Under the pieces are notes generated by a model that saw nothing but the letters and a program-made list of their open reading frames with translations, was not told the DNA's origin and did no database searches. A stretch of 64,000 nucleotides of DNA, taken from NCBI RefSeq assembly GCF_019823105.1, contig NZ_CP081958.1, positions 2,418,001 to 2,482,000 of the forward strand, given 5' to 3'. Of the stretch, positions 1 to 8,230 are shown in pieces; position 1 is the first letter of the stretch, and each line of letters begins with the position of its first letter. The position numbers were made by a program, and so were the translations under genes. This DNA comes from Halobaculum magnesiiphilum (lineage in GTDB: Archaea > Halobacteriota > Halobacteria > Halobacteriales > Haloferacaceae).

Positions 1-516
1 TCGAACTACTCCGACCAGGGCGCAAGCGCGCTCGGGTCGGCGTCGTTCTCACAGGTCGGGCCGGACCCGTCGACGACCGACGGCGCCGGCACCGAGTCGG
101 CGGGCGCCTCCATCGACGTGGTCGCGCCGGGGATGCAACAGCGGGTCAAGGCGCCCAACACCGACGGCTACGTGAGTAACTCGACGCTGTCGGGCACGAG
201 CATGGCGACACCGGAGGTCGCGGGCGGGCTCCTCCGTGCGATGGCCGCAAACGCCTCTCTCGCGGACGCCACGCCCGAGGAGGTCGAGGCCGCGGTACAG
301 TCGTCGGCGCAACCAGCGCCGCGACTCGCGGCCGTCGAGGCCGGTCACGGGTTATTCCGCGCGGACAACCTCGCGGACGGCACAACACCCGCCGAGTCGC
401 AAGCCGACAGCATGACCGACCCGGCCCAACAGCGCGACGACTACTACCGCGCGGCGAGTGACGCGAGCGGTGGGTTCCTCGCCGGCGTCGCTCGACAGGC
501 TGGCGTGGGGGCGTAA
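1..516 (+). CDS. Subtilisin-like serine protease (S8), C-terminal part, 5' end outside window
   Basis: The reading frame is open from base 1 and stops at 516, so only the last 171 residues are seen. They include the serine-nucleophile block of subtilases, GTSMATPEVAGG, at about residues 65-76, preceded by an IDVVAPG strand typical of the family. The tail after the catalytic core is short and Asp/Ala-rich, with no visible membrane anchor. Subtilases of haloarchaea are usually exported, and the next gene has a Tat-type leader, so extracellular action is likely. The catalytic Asp and His would lie upstream of the window. The stop is followed after 2 nt by the next start, indicating an operon. 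Confidence 0.85.
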   Translation, partial: SNYSDQGASALGSASFSQVGPDPSTTDGAGTESAGASIDVVAPGMQQRVKAPNTDGYVSNSTLSGTSMATPEVAGGLLRAMAANASLADATPEEVEAAVQSSAQPAPRLAAVEAGHGLFRADNLADGTTPAESQADSMTDPAQQRDDYYRAASDASGGFLAGVARQAGVGA

Positions 517-518
517 CC

Positions 519-1244
519 GTGCCGACGCGCCGTGACGTGCTCCGGACGGTCGGAGCGACAGCGACGGCGGGGGTCGGCCTCGCCGCCGCGAGCGCGCCAG
601 TACGCGCCGCACACGACGACGCACAGCCGGACCACGTGACGATCGACTTCCCCGAGTCCGATATGCAACGGTACGCGCCCGAGCTGGTCATGAGCGACGA
701 CGCCCGGGCAAAGTTCCTCGCGCTGTACGGCTGGCGGGCCTCGTCGACGGAGTACGACACCGATATCTACGTGTATTGGGCGTCGTACAGCCACCAAACG
801 GGCTTTATCGGCAACCTCGATTCGCACTACGGGGACCACGAGCCGATCCAGGTCGTCGTGAACGACACGACCGGCGAGGTCGAGCGGATCCGCGCGTCGA
901 TCTACCACTGGATCAAAGGCGAGGCACTCGCGTCCGAGTTCGTCCTCGCCGACGAGACGCACCCGCGCCTCCGTGTGATCGACCCGTGGCACCAATACAC
1001 GGCCGTCGACGAGGGCCGCGGCGGGTTCGTCCCCGACGTGGACGACCTCCGCGATGAATGGGATTCGTGGCTCGCGAACGGGCTTGAGGAGTCCGTCGCA
1101 CCCGGGAGTTCGGTCAACCCGTGGATCATGTCGACCCGTTCGGATTGGTGGCGCCGGTCGGACACGCTCGGAATCTCGACGGACGCCGCGATCGTCCACG
1201 CGATGCAACCGGTTCTCGGAACCACGGGGAGTCTCCAAGCATGA
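519..1244 (+). CDS. Tat-exported protein of unknown function
   Basis: This 241-aa protein starts at a GTG two bases after the subtilase stop. The N-terminus carries twin arginines (TRRDVLRTVG) followed by an Ala/Gly-rich hydrophobic stretch ending near APVRAAHDD, which is a Tat signal peptide. The mature part is rich in Trp and Tyr and strongly acidic. I see no cysteine, metal site or family motif that I recognise. Its placement directly behind a subtilase suggests a secreted partner such as a substrate, inhibitor or chaperone of the protease, but that is inference from position only. Confidence 0.7.
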   Translation: MPTRRDVLRTVGATATAGVGLAAASAPVRAAHDDAQPDHVTIDFPESDMQRYAPELVMSDDARAKFLALYGWRASSTEYDTDIYVYWASYSHQTGFIGNLDSHYGDHEPIQVVVNDTTGEVERIRASIYHWIKGEALASEFVLADETHPRLRVIDPWHQYTAVDEGRGGFVPDVDDLRDEWDSWLANGLEESVAPGSSVNPWIMSTRSDWWRRSDTLGISTDAAIVHAMQPVLGTTGSLQA

Positions 1245-1361
1245 CCGTCACACGCTATCGCTGGCATGGTGGTGGAGGTGCGCCGCCGCCGCCGACGATC
1301 CCACCTCCCCGACGCCTCCACAGTCGTACCGTTCACCAATCAATCCTTTTCGATTCACACG

Positions 1362-2381
1362 ATGTTCAACAGCAACAGCAAGATCGGGAGGCTCGCCCTC
1401 GTCGGCGCCGTGCTCATGATGGTCACGGCAGCCGCGGGCGTCGCCTTCGCCGCCGCCCCGACCGTCGACACCGAGACGGCCGACACCAGCCAGGAGTCGG
1501 ACCTCACCGACGGCGGGACACAGACGTACAACGCGACAACCAGCAGCAACCTCTCATGGATCGCCGACTCGAACAACAGCAAGGTCGTCGTCGAGCAGAA
1601 CAGCACGACGTTGTTCACGGCGACGCCAGATCACTACGATCACAACGCCTCCGGGAACGAGGACTACTACTACAACGTCTCGCTCGCGGATGACGGCAGC
1701 GACTACTCCGGGATCGACGTTGGCGCCAACGAGAACGTGACGCTGAACGTCACGCTCATCAACAACACCGAGGCCAATGACCCGGACGAGACCAACCTCA
1801 CGTTCACCTTCGCGAACGGTGACGAGATGGCGTGGATCAACGCCGACACCACCAAGACCGAGAGCTCGGTCGGCGGTATTCTCTCGACGCTGAACGTGTT
1901 CTCGTCGGGCGACTCCGTCCCGGCAGCGCAGTCGGAGGAGTCGACGACGATCACGAACAACACCGATACGGTCGAGGTGTCGGTGGCGTCGAGCAACCTC
2001 TCGGACGCACTGAGCGAGTCGACGACCGACAAGTCCGAGGGCGCGCTCATCCTGAGTGCTCCGACGATGGCCGGTGACAGCTACCTGCCGGTGGTCTACC
2101 AGAGCGCGAGTGACGGGCCCGAGTGGATCGATACAGACGAGGACGCGTACGCGGTCCTCTCGGAAGACGGCTCGACGCTGACGGTCAACAACGCCGATGC
2201 GCTCGCTGACGACTCGGGCACGACCGAGCTCGACATGACAGTCACCGGCAACGAGGCGCTCGGGTTCCGTAACACGTTCTCGATGCTCCGAAGCTACGAC
2301 GCGGGCTACGGAGCTGCGGCGAGTACAGCCGCCACGGCAGTGGACCTGAACGGCGAGCCGGAGTGGGACGAGGAGGCGTAA
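1362..2381 (+). CDS. Secreted Asn/Thr-rich glycoprotein candidate
   Basis: The start is set at the ATG at 1362, because it opens a clear Sec signal peptide (basic SNSKIGR, then a Leu/Val/Ala core ending near AFAAAP); the in-frame codons upstream are Arg-rich and unlikely. The mature protein of about 310 residues is acidic and rich in Ser, Thr, Asn and Asp, with many N-x-S/T sequons (for example NATTSSNLS and NNSTT-like runs), as in haloarchaeal surface glycoproteins. No C-terminal membrane span is visible, so it may be shed or held by partners. It could be a structural surface protein of the element. The family is not recognised. Confidence 0.6.
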   Translation: MFNSNSKIGRLALVGAVLMMVTAAAGVAFAAAPTVDTETADTSQESDLTDGGTQTYNATTSSNLSWIADSNNSKVVVEQNSTTLFTATPDHYDHNASGNEDYYYNVSLADDGSDYSGIDVGANENVTLNVTLINNTEANDPDETNLTFTFANGDEMAWINADTTKTESSVGGILSTLNVFSSGDSVPAAQSEESTTITNNTDTVEVSVASSNLSDALSESTTDKSEGALILSAPTMAGDSYLPVVYQSASDGPEWIDTDEDAYAVLSEDGSTLTVNNADALADDSGTTELDMTVTGNEALGFRNTFSMLRSYDAGYGAAASTAATAVDLNGEPEWDEEA

Positions 2382-2575
2382 TGACCTCCAACGGCTGTGA
2401 GGCGTACGGTCACGGGTTGCGAGATTGTCCGAACGACGGACACGTCCGAATCGGCGGCGTGGTGCTGTGCAGGCCGCACGCTGACAAGGCCGACATCTAC
2501 GACTTCCCGCGAACCGCTGAGGACGCCAACACAGGGGACATCCGTCTCAACCCATCCCAGCGTGTAGAGGCGTAA
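2381..2575 (+). CDS. Small Cys/His protein, possible zinc binder
   Basis: This 64-aa protein starts at an ATG that overlaps the previous stop (TAATG), so translation is probably coupled. It has Cys and His residues spaced CEAYGHGLRDC and CRPHAD, which could bind one metal ion. No signal peptide or membrane span is present. The gene sits between secreted-protein genes of the element. The function is unknown; small zinc-binding proteins are common in haloarchaeal mobile elements. Confidence 0.5.
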   Translation: MTSNGCEAYGHGLRDCPNDGHVRIGGVVLCRPHADKADIYDFPRTAEDANTGDIRLNPSQRVEA

Positions 2576-2662
2576 CAACGCGCTGACTCCTCACTTGATC
2601 CGAATCGTCCGATAACACCCCAAACACACCCCTACCCAGCGACGGCCGCCGTCGGCATGGGA

Positions 2663-2731
2663 CGCGGGATCATCCCCCGCGGGCGGCCCTTCGCCCCGAC
2701 GTTGGAGCCGGTTCAAATCCGGTCGCGGGGC
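2663..2731 (+). other. tRNA-like structure in the leader of the next gene
   Basis: Bases 2707-2723 form a consensus tRNA T-arm (gccgg-ttcaaat-ccggt) followed at once by cgcgggg (2724-2730), like the 3' acceptor strand. The exact complement ccccgcg lies at 2675-2681, giving a 7-bp acceptor-like stem around a short hairpin (ggcg/cgcc) and the T-arm. The same ccccgcg can instead pair with cgcggg at 2663-2668, leaving a 7-nt loop that contains CAT. The two pairings exclude each other. No standard D-arm and acceptor fit together, so a normal tRNA is doubtful. It ends 7 nt before the ATG at 2738. It may be a degenerate tRNA, an old attachment site or a regulatory leader. Confidence 0.4.
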
Positions 2732-2737
2732 CTCATT

Positions 2738-3349
2738 ATGCACCGCACTCACCGAGCAGCGGCGCTCGTCATCGCGATACTCCTCGCGACGGCGGCGATT
2801 GCGCCCACAGCAACCGTAGCACAGAGCGACGACGAAGACGACGGGCTGGTCGGCGACCTCCTCGACGGTGAGGACGACGGCACCGACTGGTCCGAACGCG
2901 TTCGTGGCGCCGTCACCGGCTTCGTGAACCGTGTCACAGCGGACACGAGCGGCACCGACGCCGCGACGGCCGCCGCCGATTTCCAGGCGGAGTTCAACGC
3001 CAACAACGCGACCCTCCAGTCGTACGCGAACAACCGCTCGACGGCAGGTACGGACTTCGACGTACTGGCAGTCACGTTCGACGTGGACGACGAATCCGAG
3101 ACGGTCTACCTCGTCGCTGACGTGGCCGATGGCGACTACCAGAACGCGACTATCGTCGACGCGACCGACCGGACCGTCGACGAGGAGTGTGCCCTCGAGG
3201 ACCATGCGGCGACGAACGCCGACGACGAAGTCGCGAACTTCACGGAGGAGTTCGCGAGCACGAACGACTCGTCGACTGACCGCTATCTGGGCCGTCTCGC
3301 AGCCGAATACGGCGGCGCAGTCGAGTGTTCGTTCGATACTGAGCGGTAA
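2738..3349 (+). CDS. Secreted acidic protein of unknown function
   Basis: The chosen ATG at 2738 opens a signal peptide (MHRTHRAAA, then a hydrophobic core ending near TVAQSDDED). An earlier in-frame ATG at 2657 would run through the tRNA-like structure and is less likely. The 203-aa product is followed after the leader by a very acidic spacer and a globular Thr/Ala/Asp-rich part with two late cysteines (DEECALE and VECSF), which may form a disulfide outside the cell. No known domain is recognised. It lies in the run of exported and membrane genes of the element. Confidence 0.6.
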   Translation: MHRTHRAAALVIAILLATAAIAPTATVAQSDDEDDGLVGDLLDGEDDGTDWSERVRGAVTGFVNRVTADTSGTDAATAAADFQAEFNANNATLQSYANNRSTAGTDFDVLAVTFDVDDESETVYLVADVADGDYQNATIVDATDRTVDEECALEDHAATNADDEVANFTEEFASTNDSSTDRYLGRLAAEYGGAVECSFDTER

Positions 3350-3383
3350 CCACCCACACAGAGCCCACCTTCACACCCACATC

Positions 3384-3635
3384 ATGAGCGCAAGCATCGA
3401 CGCCGGCATCGACTGGTTCGACCCACGAACATACCTCGACATCGGACGGCAACTCGCCCGAAACGCGATCTGGGCACCAGATCCGTTCACACAGCTCGTC
3501 ACGAACGTCGTGATCATCGTCGCAGCGATGCTCTCGTCGTCGGTCGGGTTTGCACCGGGAATCTTGATCGCGCTGACCGCACTGTTCTTCATCGGCGTCG
3601 CGATCCTCCGACTGGCTTACGGGGCCGTGATGTAG
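3384..3635 (+). CDS. Small membrane protein with two spans
   Basis: This 83-aa protein has a short polar N-terminus (about 35 residues) and two hydrophobic segments at about residues 38-54 and 58-78, separated by a glycine-proline turn. The next gene starts on the base after its stop codon. The size and topology resemble small structural membrane proteins of enveloped haloarchaeal viruses, but no sequence family is recognised. Confidence 0.6.
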   Translation: MSASIDAGIDWFDPRTYLDIGRQLARNAIWAPDPFTQLVTNVVIIVAAMLSSSVGFAPGILIALTALFFIGVAILRLAYGAVM

Positions 3636-3884
3636 ATGGTCTGGATCCCTATTCCGCGGACGCTCACCCGGGCTGTCAGCGGCATCTTCAGGGGGACACC
3701 GGCCCGGATCGCGTGGAAACTGTTCGTCCTCGTGTTCGGGACGCTGATCCTCTACTACACGGTCGCCGTCTCAAACTCGTACTTCGTAATGGCCGTCGTC
3801 GGGATCGTCTTGTCGATAGCCCTCAGCAGCACCATCCGAGGGGCTGTGATGGACGTGTGGCGGTCCCGGTGGACCAAGGTATGA
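3636..3884 (+). CDS. Small membrane protein with two spans
   Basis: This 82-aa protein starts directly after the preceding stop and overlaps the next gene by 4 nt (ATGA). It has a basic N-terminal third, hydrophobic spans at about residues 27-43 and 47-66, and a basic C-terminus ending RSRWTKV. The positive charges on both sides suggest both termini are cytoplasmic. The function is unknown; the tight packing suggests it is made with its neighbours as part of one membrane assembly. Confidence 0.6.
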   Translation: MVWIPIPRTLTRAVSGIFRGTPARIAWKLFVLVFGTLILYYTVAVSNSYFVMAVVGIVLSIALSSTIRGAVMDVWRSRWTKV

Positions 3885-4795
3885 GTCGCCGTCCTGCACG
3901 CATCGGCCTCGCGCTCGTGCTCGTTGTGGCGATGCTCACACCGGCGGCGGTCGCGACGGCGGCCGCGCAGTCGAGCGTCTACGAGGCCGACACGGACCAC
4001 GCACTGACGAGCAGCGCGGCGAAGGATCGCTACGACGCCGAGGGTCAGGTCACCGGCGACGTGTACGGCCTCAACATGACGCTTACCGTCGCCGACGACG
4101 CTGGCGACGTGGGCCTGTCGGATCTCGCGACGCGGAGCACGGGCCGGGTGTTTCTCCGGGTCGACTACAACGAGGAGATCTCCCGCACAGTTCGATTCTA
4201 CCTCCCCGCGGCGTACGTCTCGCCGCAACTGAAGGAGGACCTGGAGAGCATCGACGGCGTCGCGACCGCCGATCTCGTGCCGACCGATGAGCGGGACTAC
4301 ACGAGCGTCACGATCTCCTTCGACGGCGAGACGAGCGCGGTGTTCGCGATCTCAGTGAGCCGCGGGGCGATCGCCGACGGCAAATCGGGGATCTCCGATA
4401 TCGTTGGGAACACGACCGGGATCGACCTGCCGTCGTTCTCGACGGCGGGCGCGGAGTGGCACTACTACTCTAGCGACGAGCTGGACGATAACGAGACCGA
4501 CTACATCCACACCGAGAATGCAACGACCATCCAGTACAACGCCGCTGTGGGCGGCGAAGACGCTGAATGGGTGCCTGTCGCCGCCTGTGACGGCGATGAC
4601 GCACCCGTCTGCACGTACAGCAAAGCCGATCACCCCAACCGGACGTACCTCCTCGCGACAGGGAGTGAGCCGCCGGAAGTCCGGTACCGTGACGGCCGGT
4701 CGGTCACGGGCGGGCTTGGCGCCGCGGTCAACGACGCGATGCGGGGCGTCGACAGTATCATCGAGCAGGTCTCCGGCTGGTTCGGAGGTGCCTGA
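3881..4795 (+). CDS. Secreted protein with C-terminal amphipathic helix
   Basis: The 304-aa product begins with MSRRPARIG and a hydrophobic Leu/Val/Ala core ending near ATAAAQSS, a Sec signal peptide. The mature region is Asp/Ser/Thr-rich with N-x-T/S sequons and two cysteines (AACDGDDAPVC) that could form an external disulfide. The last 30 residues (from GGLGAAVND to SGWFGGA) form a likely amphipathic helix that could lie on a membrane. A spike-like or surface role is possible but not shown. It overlaps both neighbours by one to four bases. Confidence 0.6.
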   Translation: MSRRPARIGLALVLVVAMLTPAAVATAAAQSSVYEADTDHALTSSAAKDRYDAEGQVTGDVYGLNMTLTVADDAGDVGLSDLATRSTGRVFLRVDYNEEISRTVRFYLPAAYVSPQLKEDLESIDGVATADLVPTDERDYTSVTISFDGETSAVFAISVSRGAIADGKSGISDIVGNTTGIDLPSFSTAGAEWHYYSSDELDDNETDYIHTENATTIQYNAAVGGEDAEWVPVAACDGDDAPVCTYSKADHPNRTYLLATGSEPPEVRYRDGRSVTGGLGAAVNDAMRGVDSIIEQVSGWFGGA

Positions 4796-4989
4796 TGGCG
4801 GTTGAATTCTCTCCAAACGGGCGGGGGATGATCGTCGTGATCGCGCTGCTCGCGACGGCGGTCATCTGGAGCCAGACCTCGGGCTCTCCCCTTACACTGC
4901 TCGTCATCGCGTCGGTCATCGCCGTCGCGGCACTGCTGACGTGGGGGCTGGGGACGCGAGTAATGCGCCGGGTCGGAGGGATGCGCTGA
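4795..4989 (+). CDS. Small membrane protein with two spans
   Basis: This 64-aa protein starts at an ATG overlapping the previous stop (TGATG) and is preceded by ggaggtg, a good Shine-Dalgarno sequence. It has two hydrophobic helices, at about residues 11-25 and 31-50, and ends in a short Arg-rich tail. Nothing beyond membrane location can be assigned. Confidence 0.55.
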   Translation: MAVEFSPNGRGMIVVIALLATAVIWSQTSGSPLTLLVIASVIAVAALLTWGLGTRVMRRVGGMR

Positions 4990-5255
4990 TGGCGGTATGG
5001 TTCATCGTCGGGATGGCCGCCGCCGTCGGCGTGCTCGTCGCGATGTTCCGGCCCGGAACCGCCCGCTGGCTCCTCTCGCGATGGCGGACGTACAAGGAGG
5101 CCGTGTTCTTGCTGTTCGGCGTCCTCACGACCTACTACGCGCTCACGTCTGGCGTGTGGTACCTGATGCTCGCCGGTGCGGTCGGCGTCATCGCCGCCGT
5201 GTGGGTGCTGTGGTTCAGTGACCCGCTCAAGCCGATATTGGGGTGGGCGCGGTGA
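4989..5255 (+). CDS. Small membrane protein with three hydrophobic segments
   Basis: The ATG at 4989 overlaps the previous stop (TGATG) and follows a ggaggg Shine-Dalgarno sequence, so it is preferred over an in-frame ATG further upstream. The 88-aa product has hydrophobic segments near residues 2-19, 38-55 and 58-75, with an Arg/Lys-rich loop between the first and second. The reading frame ends within the next start codon. The family is not recognised. Confidence 0.55.
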   Translation: MAVWFIVGMAAAVGVLVAMFRPGTARWLLSRWRTYKEAVFLLFGVLTTYYALTSGVWYLMLAGAVGVIAAVWVLWFSDPLKPILGWAR

Positions 5256-5833
5256 CACTCGACCGCTTCGAGGGCCTACTCGACAAGGTGGAGACGAAGT
5301 TCGAGCGCGCCTCTTCAAACATCTCGTTAGAGACGAAGCAGTACGCCAACCGACGGCTCACCGAGATCACGCCGGACCTCCAGCGGATCTCACGGCCGAA
5401 CGCCTACCAGGACTTCCTCCTCGACCAGATCCAGGCCGAGAAAGAGAAGTTCCAACTCGCGAAGCGCTTCGATCGGAGTGACGCTGAGAGCAAGGCGGAG
5501 TTCCTCGCGGACGAGTACTACGAGGAGCTTCGGGAGGACCCCGTCTGTACCTGTGACGGGAAGCACGCCCACAAGTGCGTCCTCAAGCGGGGGAAGCTCC
5601 CGATCGAGGTCCGCAACGCCGATAACATCGACGAGGGCATCCGCGAGTTCAGGGCCGAGCACAACGGCCGCCCGCTCGTCCTCGTCGACGCGCAAGACGA
5701 GTTCGCGGCGTTCGTCGGCGAGGTAGAAGCCGAGCTCCGCGAACTGATCGCGGTGCTCACGACTGACGAGATCCCCGACGACGCTGCGTCGACGGACGCG
5801 GACACGCAACCCACCGGACAGACCGCCGACTGA
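5252..5833 (+). CDS. Acidic cytoplasmic protein of unknown function with a Cys/His cluster
   Basis: The GTG at 5252 overlaps the preceding TGA (GTGA); an alternative GTG lies at 5243. The product is 193 aa, with no signal peptide or membrane span. The first 110 residues are highly charged and probably helical. A cluster CTCDGKHAHKC at about residues 105-115 looks like a small metal-binding knuckle. The C-terminus is acidic and probably disordered. It lies just upstream of the ATPase gene, so an adaptor role between membrane proteins and the ATPase is possible. This is inference from position. Confidence 0.55.
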   Translation: MTLDRFEGLLDKVETKFERASSNISLETKQYANRRLTEITPDLQRISRPNAYQDFLLDQIQAEKEKFQLAKRFDRSDAESKAEFLADEYYEELREDPVCTCDGKHAHKCVLKRGKLPIEVRNADNIDEGIREFRAEHNGRPLVLVDAQDEFAAFVGEVEAELRELIAVLTTDEIPDDAASTDADTQPTGQTAD

Positions 5834-5864
5834 CCGATTTTCCATACCCAACACACATACCCTC

Positions 5865-7991
5865 ATGAGTAGCTACGACGACTCTCCGAGCTTCGAGCAG
5901 CACAACCGCGAGCGCCAGCGCTCGGAACTGGAAAGCGAGCGTCGGACCGCGATCCGTGAAGGGATCCGGAAGTGTTCCCGAGCCCTTGAACGGGGGCAAC
6001 GCCGGCACTACTTCTACACAGCGCGGAAACTCGCAGGCGAGATCTACCCGCTGCTGTTCGACGCTGACGAACGCACGCCGGATTACTTCGACGCTCATGT
6101 CGGCCATCGCGACGACTGGAACTTCGAGGCCGTCAACGAGTTCTACACGAACCCGACGCCGTACATCCGTGCGCTGTCGGAGGCCGACAGGCGACCCCGA
6201 CCCTCAGAGACGGTGTCGCTGCACACGGGCGGCTACGACACGCCAGAGGCCGCAGTCCAACAGACGGTCGCGGGTGCCCTCGCCGGCGCCAACGCCGTGG
6301 CGGAGTACGAGGACCTCGTCCCGCGGAACCTGAAGCGGCGGACGGATGCAGTCGGCTTCGCATGCAAACTCGGCGAGCACCTGAAGCGCCCAGAGATGAA
6401 CTTCGGCGACCCGGTCAACGCCGTCTCGCTCTCCTCGGGCAAGCTGAAGTCGTTCTACCTCGGTGGCACCGGCGGCGGCAAGTCCACGGCGGCCAGCCGC
6501 CAGTTCGAGGACTACTACCGCGAGACGATGGGCGACGGTCGGACGATCAAGTGCCTCGACTTCATCGGCATGGGCGAGGGCGAGAACGTCCTCTACGACG
6601 TGCCGCAGTCGCAGCCGAACCTCACCCACGTCCGCGAACAGATGGGCCTCGCGCCCACGTTCGAGGAGGACGACCTCGATCCGAAGCTCGACATCTACGC
6701 GCCGCTGTCGGCGACGGCAGACGAGATGAAACTCCCGCACGATAGCGAGTCAGGCGAGTGTCGCGTGATCCCGTTCACGATCCCTGCATCGGAGTTGTCT
6801 GAAAGCCTGCTCTCGTCGATCATCGCTGAGCGCGTGTCTCCGGACGAAGAGCGAACGATCCGTAGCGCCTACCGCGCCGTCGACGAGCGCATCCCGGACT
6901 GGTGTCTCGATGACCTCGCGGAAGAGATCCGGCGGCGCGATGAACTCAGCGACAAGCACAAGAAGGGGGCGATTCGTGTGCTGAAGCTGCTCCAGTCGTT
7001 CGGCTTCATCCGGACCCACACTGACGAGCACGCGATCGATATCGAGGAGATCTACACAACGCCCGAGCGGATCACCTCGTTCACGCAGGCGACGTGTGGG
7101 AGTGAACTCGCACAGTACGTCGTCATCGCGTACCTGCTCGACCAGCACTGGGATAACGGCTGGGAGCACCCGGAATGGCCTGACCGGGCGATCAACCTGC
7201 GGGAGCTCTCGGAGATCGCGATGCACCGCGAGCACCGCGGGAAGCTCGAGGCCGCGGTGCAGGCTGTCGTCGAGTTCATCATCCATCGGATCCACCAGAT
7301 GCTCCGGAAGAACCGTCACATCCACACGTCGGTCTGTGCAGACACGCAGGACGCCACAGAGGTCGAAAAGGCAGTCCGCAAGCGGTTCAACCGCTACGTC
7401 GTCTTCGGTGGCTCGGACGAACTCATCGAGAAGGTGTTCCGTTGGGCCGGTCAGAGTGGCTGGCGGGCGCTCAAGAACAACGTTACCGAGCGAGCGGGGG
7501 AAGCCGGGATCGTCAGCGGGACCGGCCCGTCGGCAGGCGACGCCGACCTGTGGGGAATCTCGCCTGTTCGTCTCGTCCCGCCGAGTTGGCACCACTACGA
7601 CACGGACAACGAGGACCACGACTCCGGCTGGCACGCCCGCGTCCTCCTTCTCGACGACGAGGAACTCCGGTATCCCGACTGGGACACCAGTATCCCGCCG
7701 CACATGGAGATCACGACTTCGATCGGCGACGGCGACGGGAAACCAGCCGACGAGCGGCAGATGGAAGCTGAGCGGGCACAGGCACGTGCGAGCCACCGTC
7801 GAGAGGCGCGTGAGCGGAATGCAAAGGGTGAGAGTGTCCGGATGATCCGTGATGCGCTCCCTGACAACCCGAATACGGGCAAGCCCTACTCTATCGGCGC
7901 GATCTCGAACTGGACGAACGACATCAACAAGGGTGAGGGCATCCAGCAGCTCCAAGACGATCAGATAGGCGGCGGTGAACAGGCTGCATGA
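5865..7991 (+). CDS. HerA/FtsK-like DNA translocase ATPase of a mobile element
   Basis: The 708-aa protein has a P-loop GGTGGGKST at about residues 200-208, followed by CLDFIGMGEGE as a possible second strand. In the HerA/VirB4 superfamily the Walker B strand usually ends in D-E; the best match here is INLRELSEIA near residue 445, where the Asp is replaced by Arg. Near the C-terminus, RNAKGESVRMIRDAL followed by YSIGAISNW resembles the helix-turn-helix of serine resolvases, which would give the ATPase its own DNA contact. Such ATPases pump DNA into virions or across membranes. It has a 31-nt leader after the previous gene, so it may have its own promoter. Confidence 0.7.
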   Translation: MSSYDDSPSFEQHNRERQRSELESERRTAIREGIRKCSRALERGQRRHYFYTARKLAGEIYPLLFDADERTPDYFDAHVGHRDDWNFEAVNEFYTNPTPYIRALSEADRRPRPSETVSLHTGGYDTPEAAVQQTVAGALAGANAVAEYEDLVPRNLKRRTDAVGFACKLGEHLKRPEMNFGDPVNAVSLSSGKLKSFYLGGTGGGKSTAASRQFEDYYRETMGDGRTIKCLDFIGMGEGENVLYDVPQSQPNLTHVREQMGLAPTFEEDDLDPKLDIYAPLSATADEMKLPHDSESGECRVIPFTIPASELSESLLSSIIAERVSPDEERTIRSAYRAVDERIPDWCLDDLAEEIRRRDELSDKHKKGAIRVLKLLQSFGFIRTHTDEHAIDIEEIYTTPERITSFTQATCGSELAQYVVIAYLLDQHWDNGWEHPEWPDRAINLRELSEIAMHREHRGKLEAAVQAVVEFIIHRIHQMLRKNRHIHTSVCADTQDATEVEKAVRKRFNRYVVFGGSDELIEKVFRWAGQSGWRALKNNVTERAGEAGIVSGTGPSAGDADLWGISPVRLVPPSWHHYDTDNEDHDSGWHARVLLLDDEELRYPDWDTSIPPHMEITTSIGDGDGKPADERQMEAERAQARASHRREARERNAKGESVRMIRDALPDNPNTGKPYSIGAISNWTNDINKGEGIQQLQDDQIGGGEQAA

Positions 7992-8230
7992 ACGCAGTAC
8001 AACTGTCGCATATCAACCCCGAGAGGGCCGCCTCCGGCTGTTTAGTTCACTGCACGAAAAGAAGCCGGTACACAGTTACACGTAATATACGCGCGCGCAG
8101 TGGGTGCTGTTCGTCCTTCTCGGTTACCGAACGACCGCAGGCGGACGAAGGTGCAAAATCTCCCGCGCCGGGTACACGCCCCGCACACGGCGTGCATGAT
8201 CGTGAGCCGATCTTGGCGAGGTTCTGACCG
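7992..8230 (+). promoter_or_regulatory. Intergenic region with probable promoter for the MoxR operon
   Basis: This 239-bp gap is the only sizeable space in the module between 5.9 and 15.5 kb. It contains an AT-richer stretch (about 8070-8095, acacgtaatatacgc) that could hold a TATA box for the downstream genes. A 79-codon frame beginning at an ATG overlapping the ATPase stop (7988-8227) crosses the gap, but its composition is not protein-like (Arg/Ser/Cys-rich), so it is not called as a gene. Confidence 0.35.

Noticed and set aside
2631-2731. A standard tRNA gene with anticodon CAT
   Set aside because: The T-arm and a CAT-containing hairpin are present, but the 5' sequence cannot form a 7-bp acceptor stem and a normal D-arm at the same time, and position 37 would be C.
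7988-8227. 79-codon frame overlapping the translocase stop
   Set aside because: The composition is unlike the other acidic proteins and the region has promoter-like AT content; it was kept only as a note under the intergenic entry.
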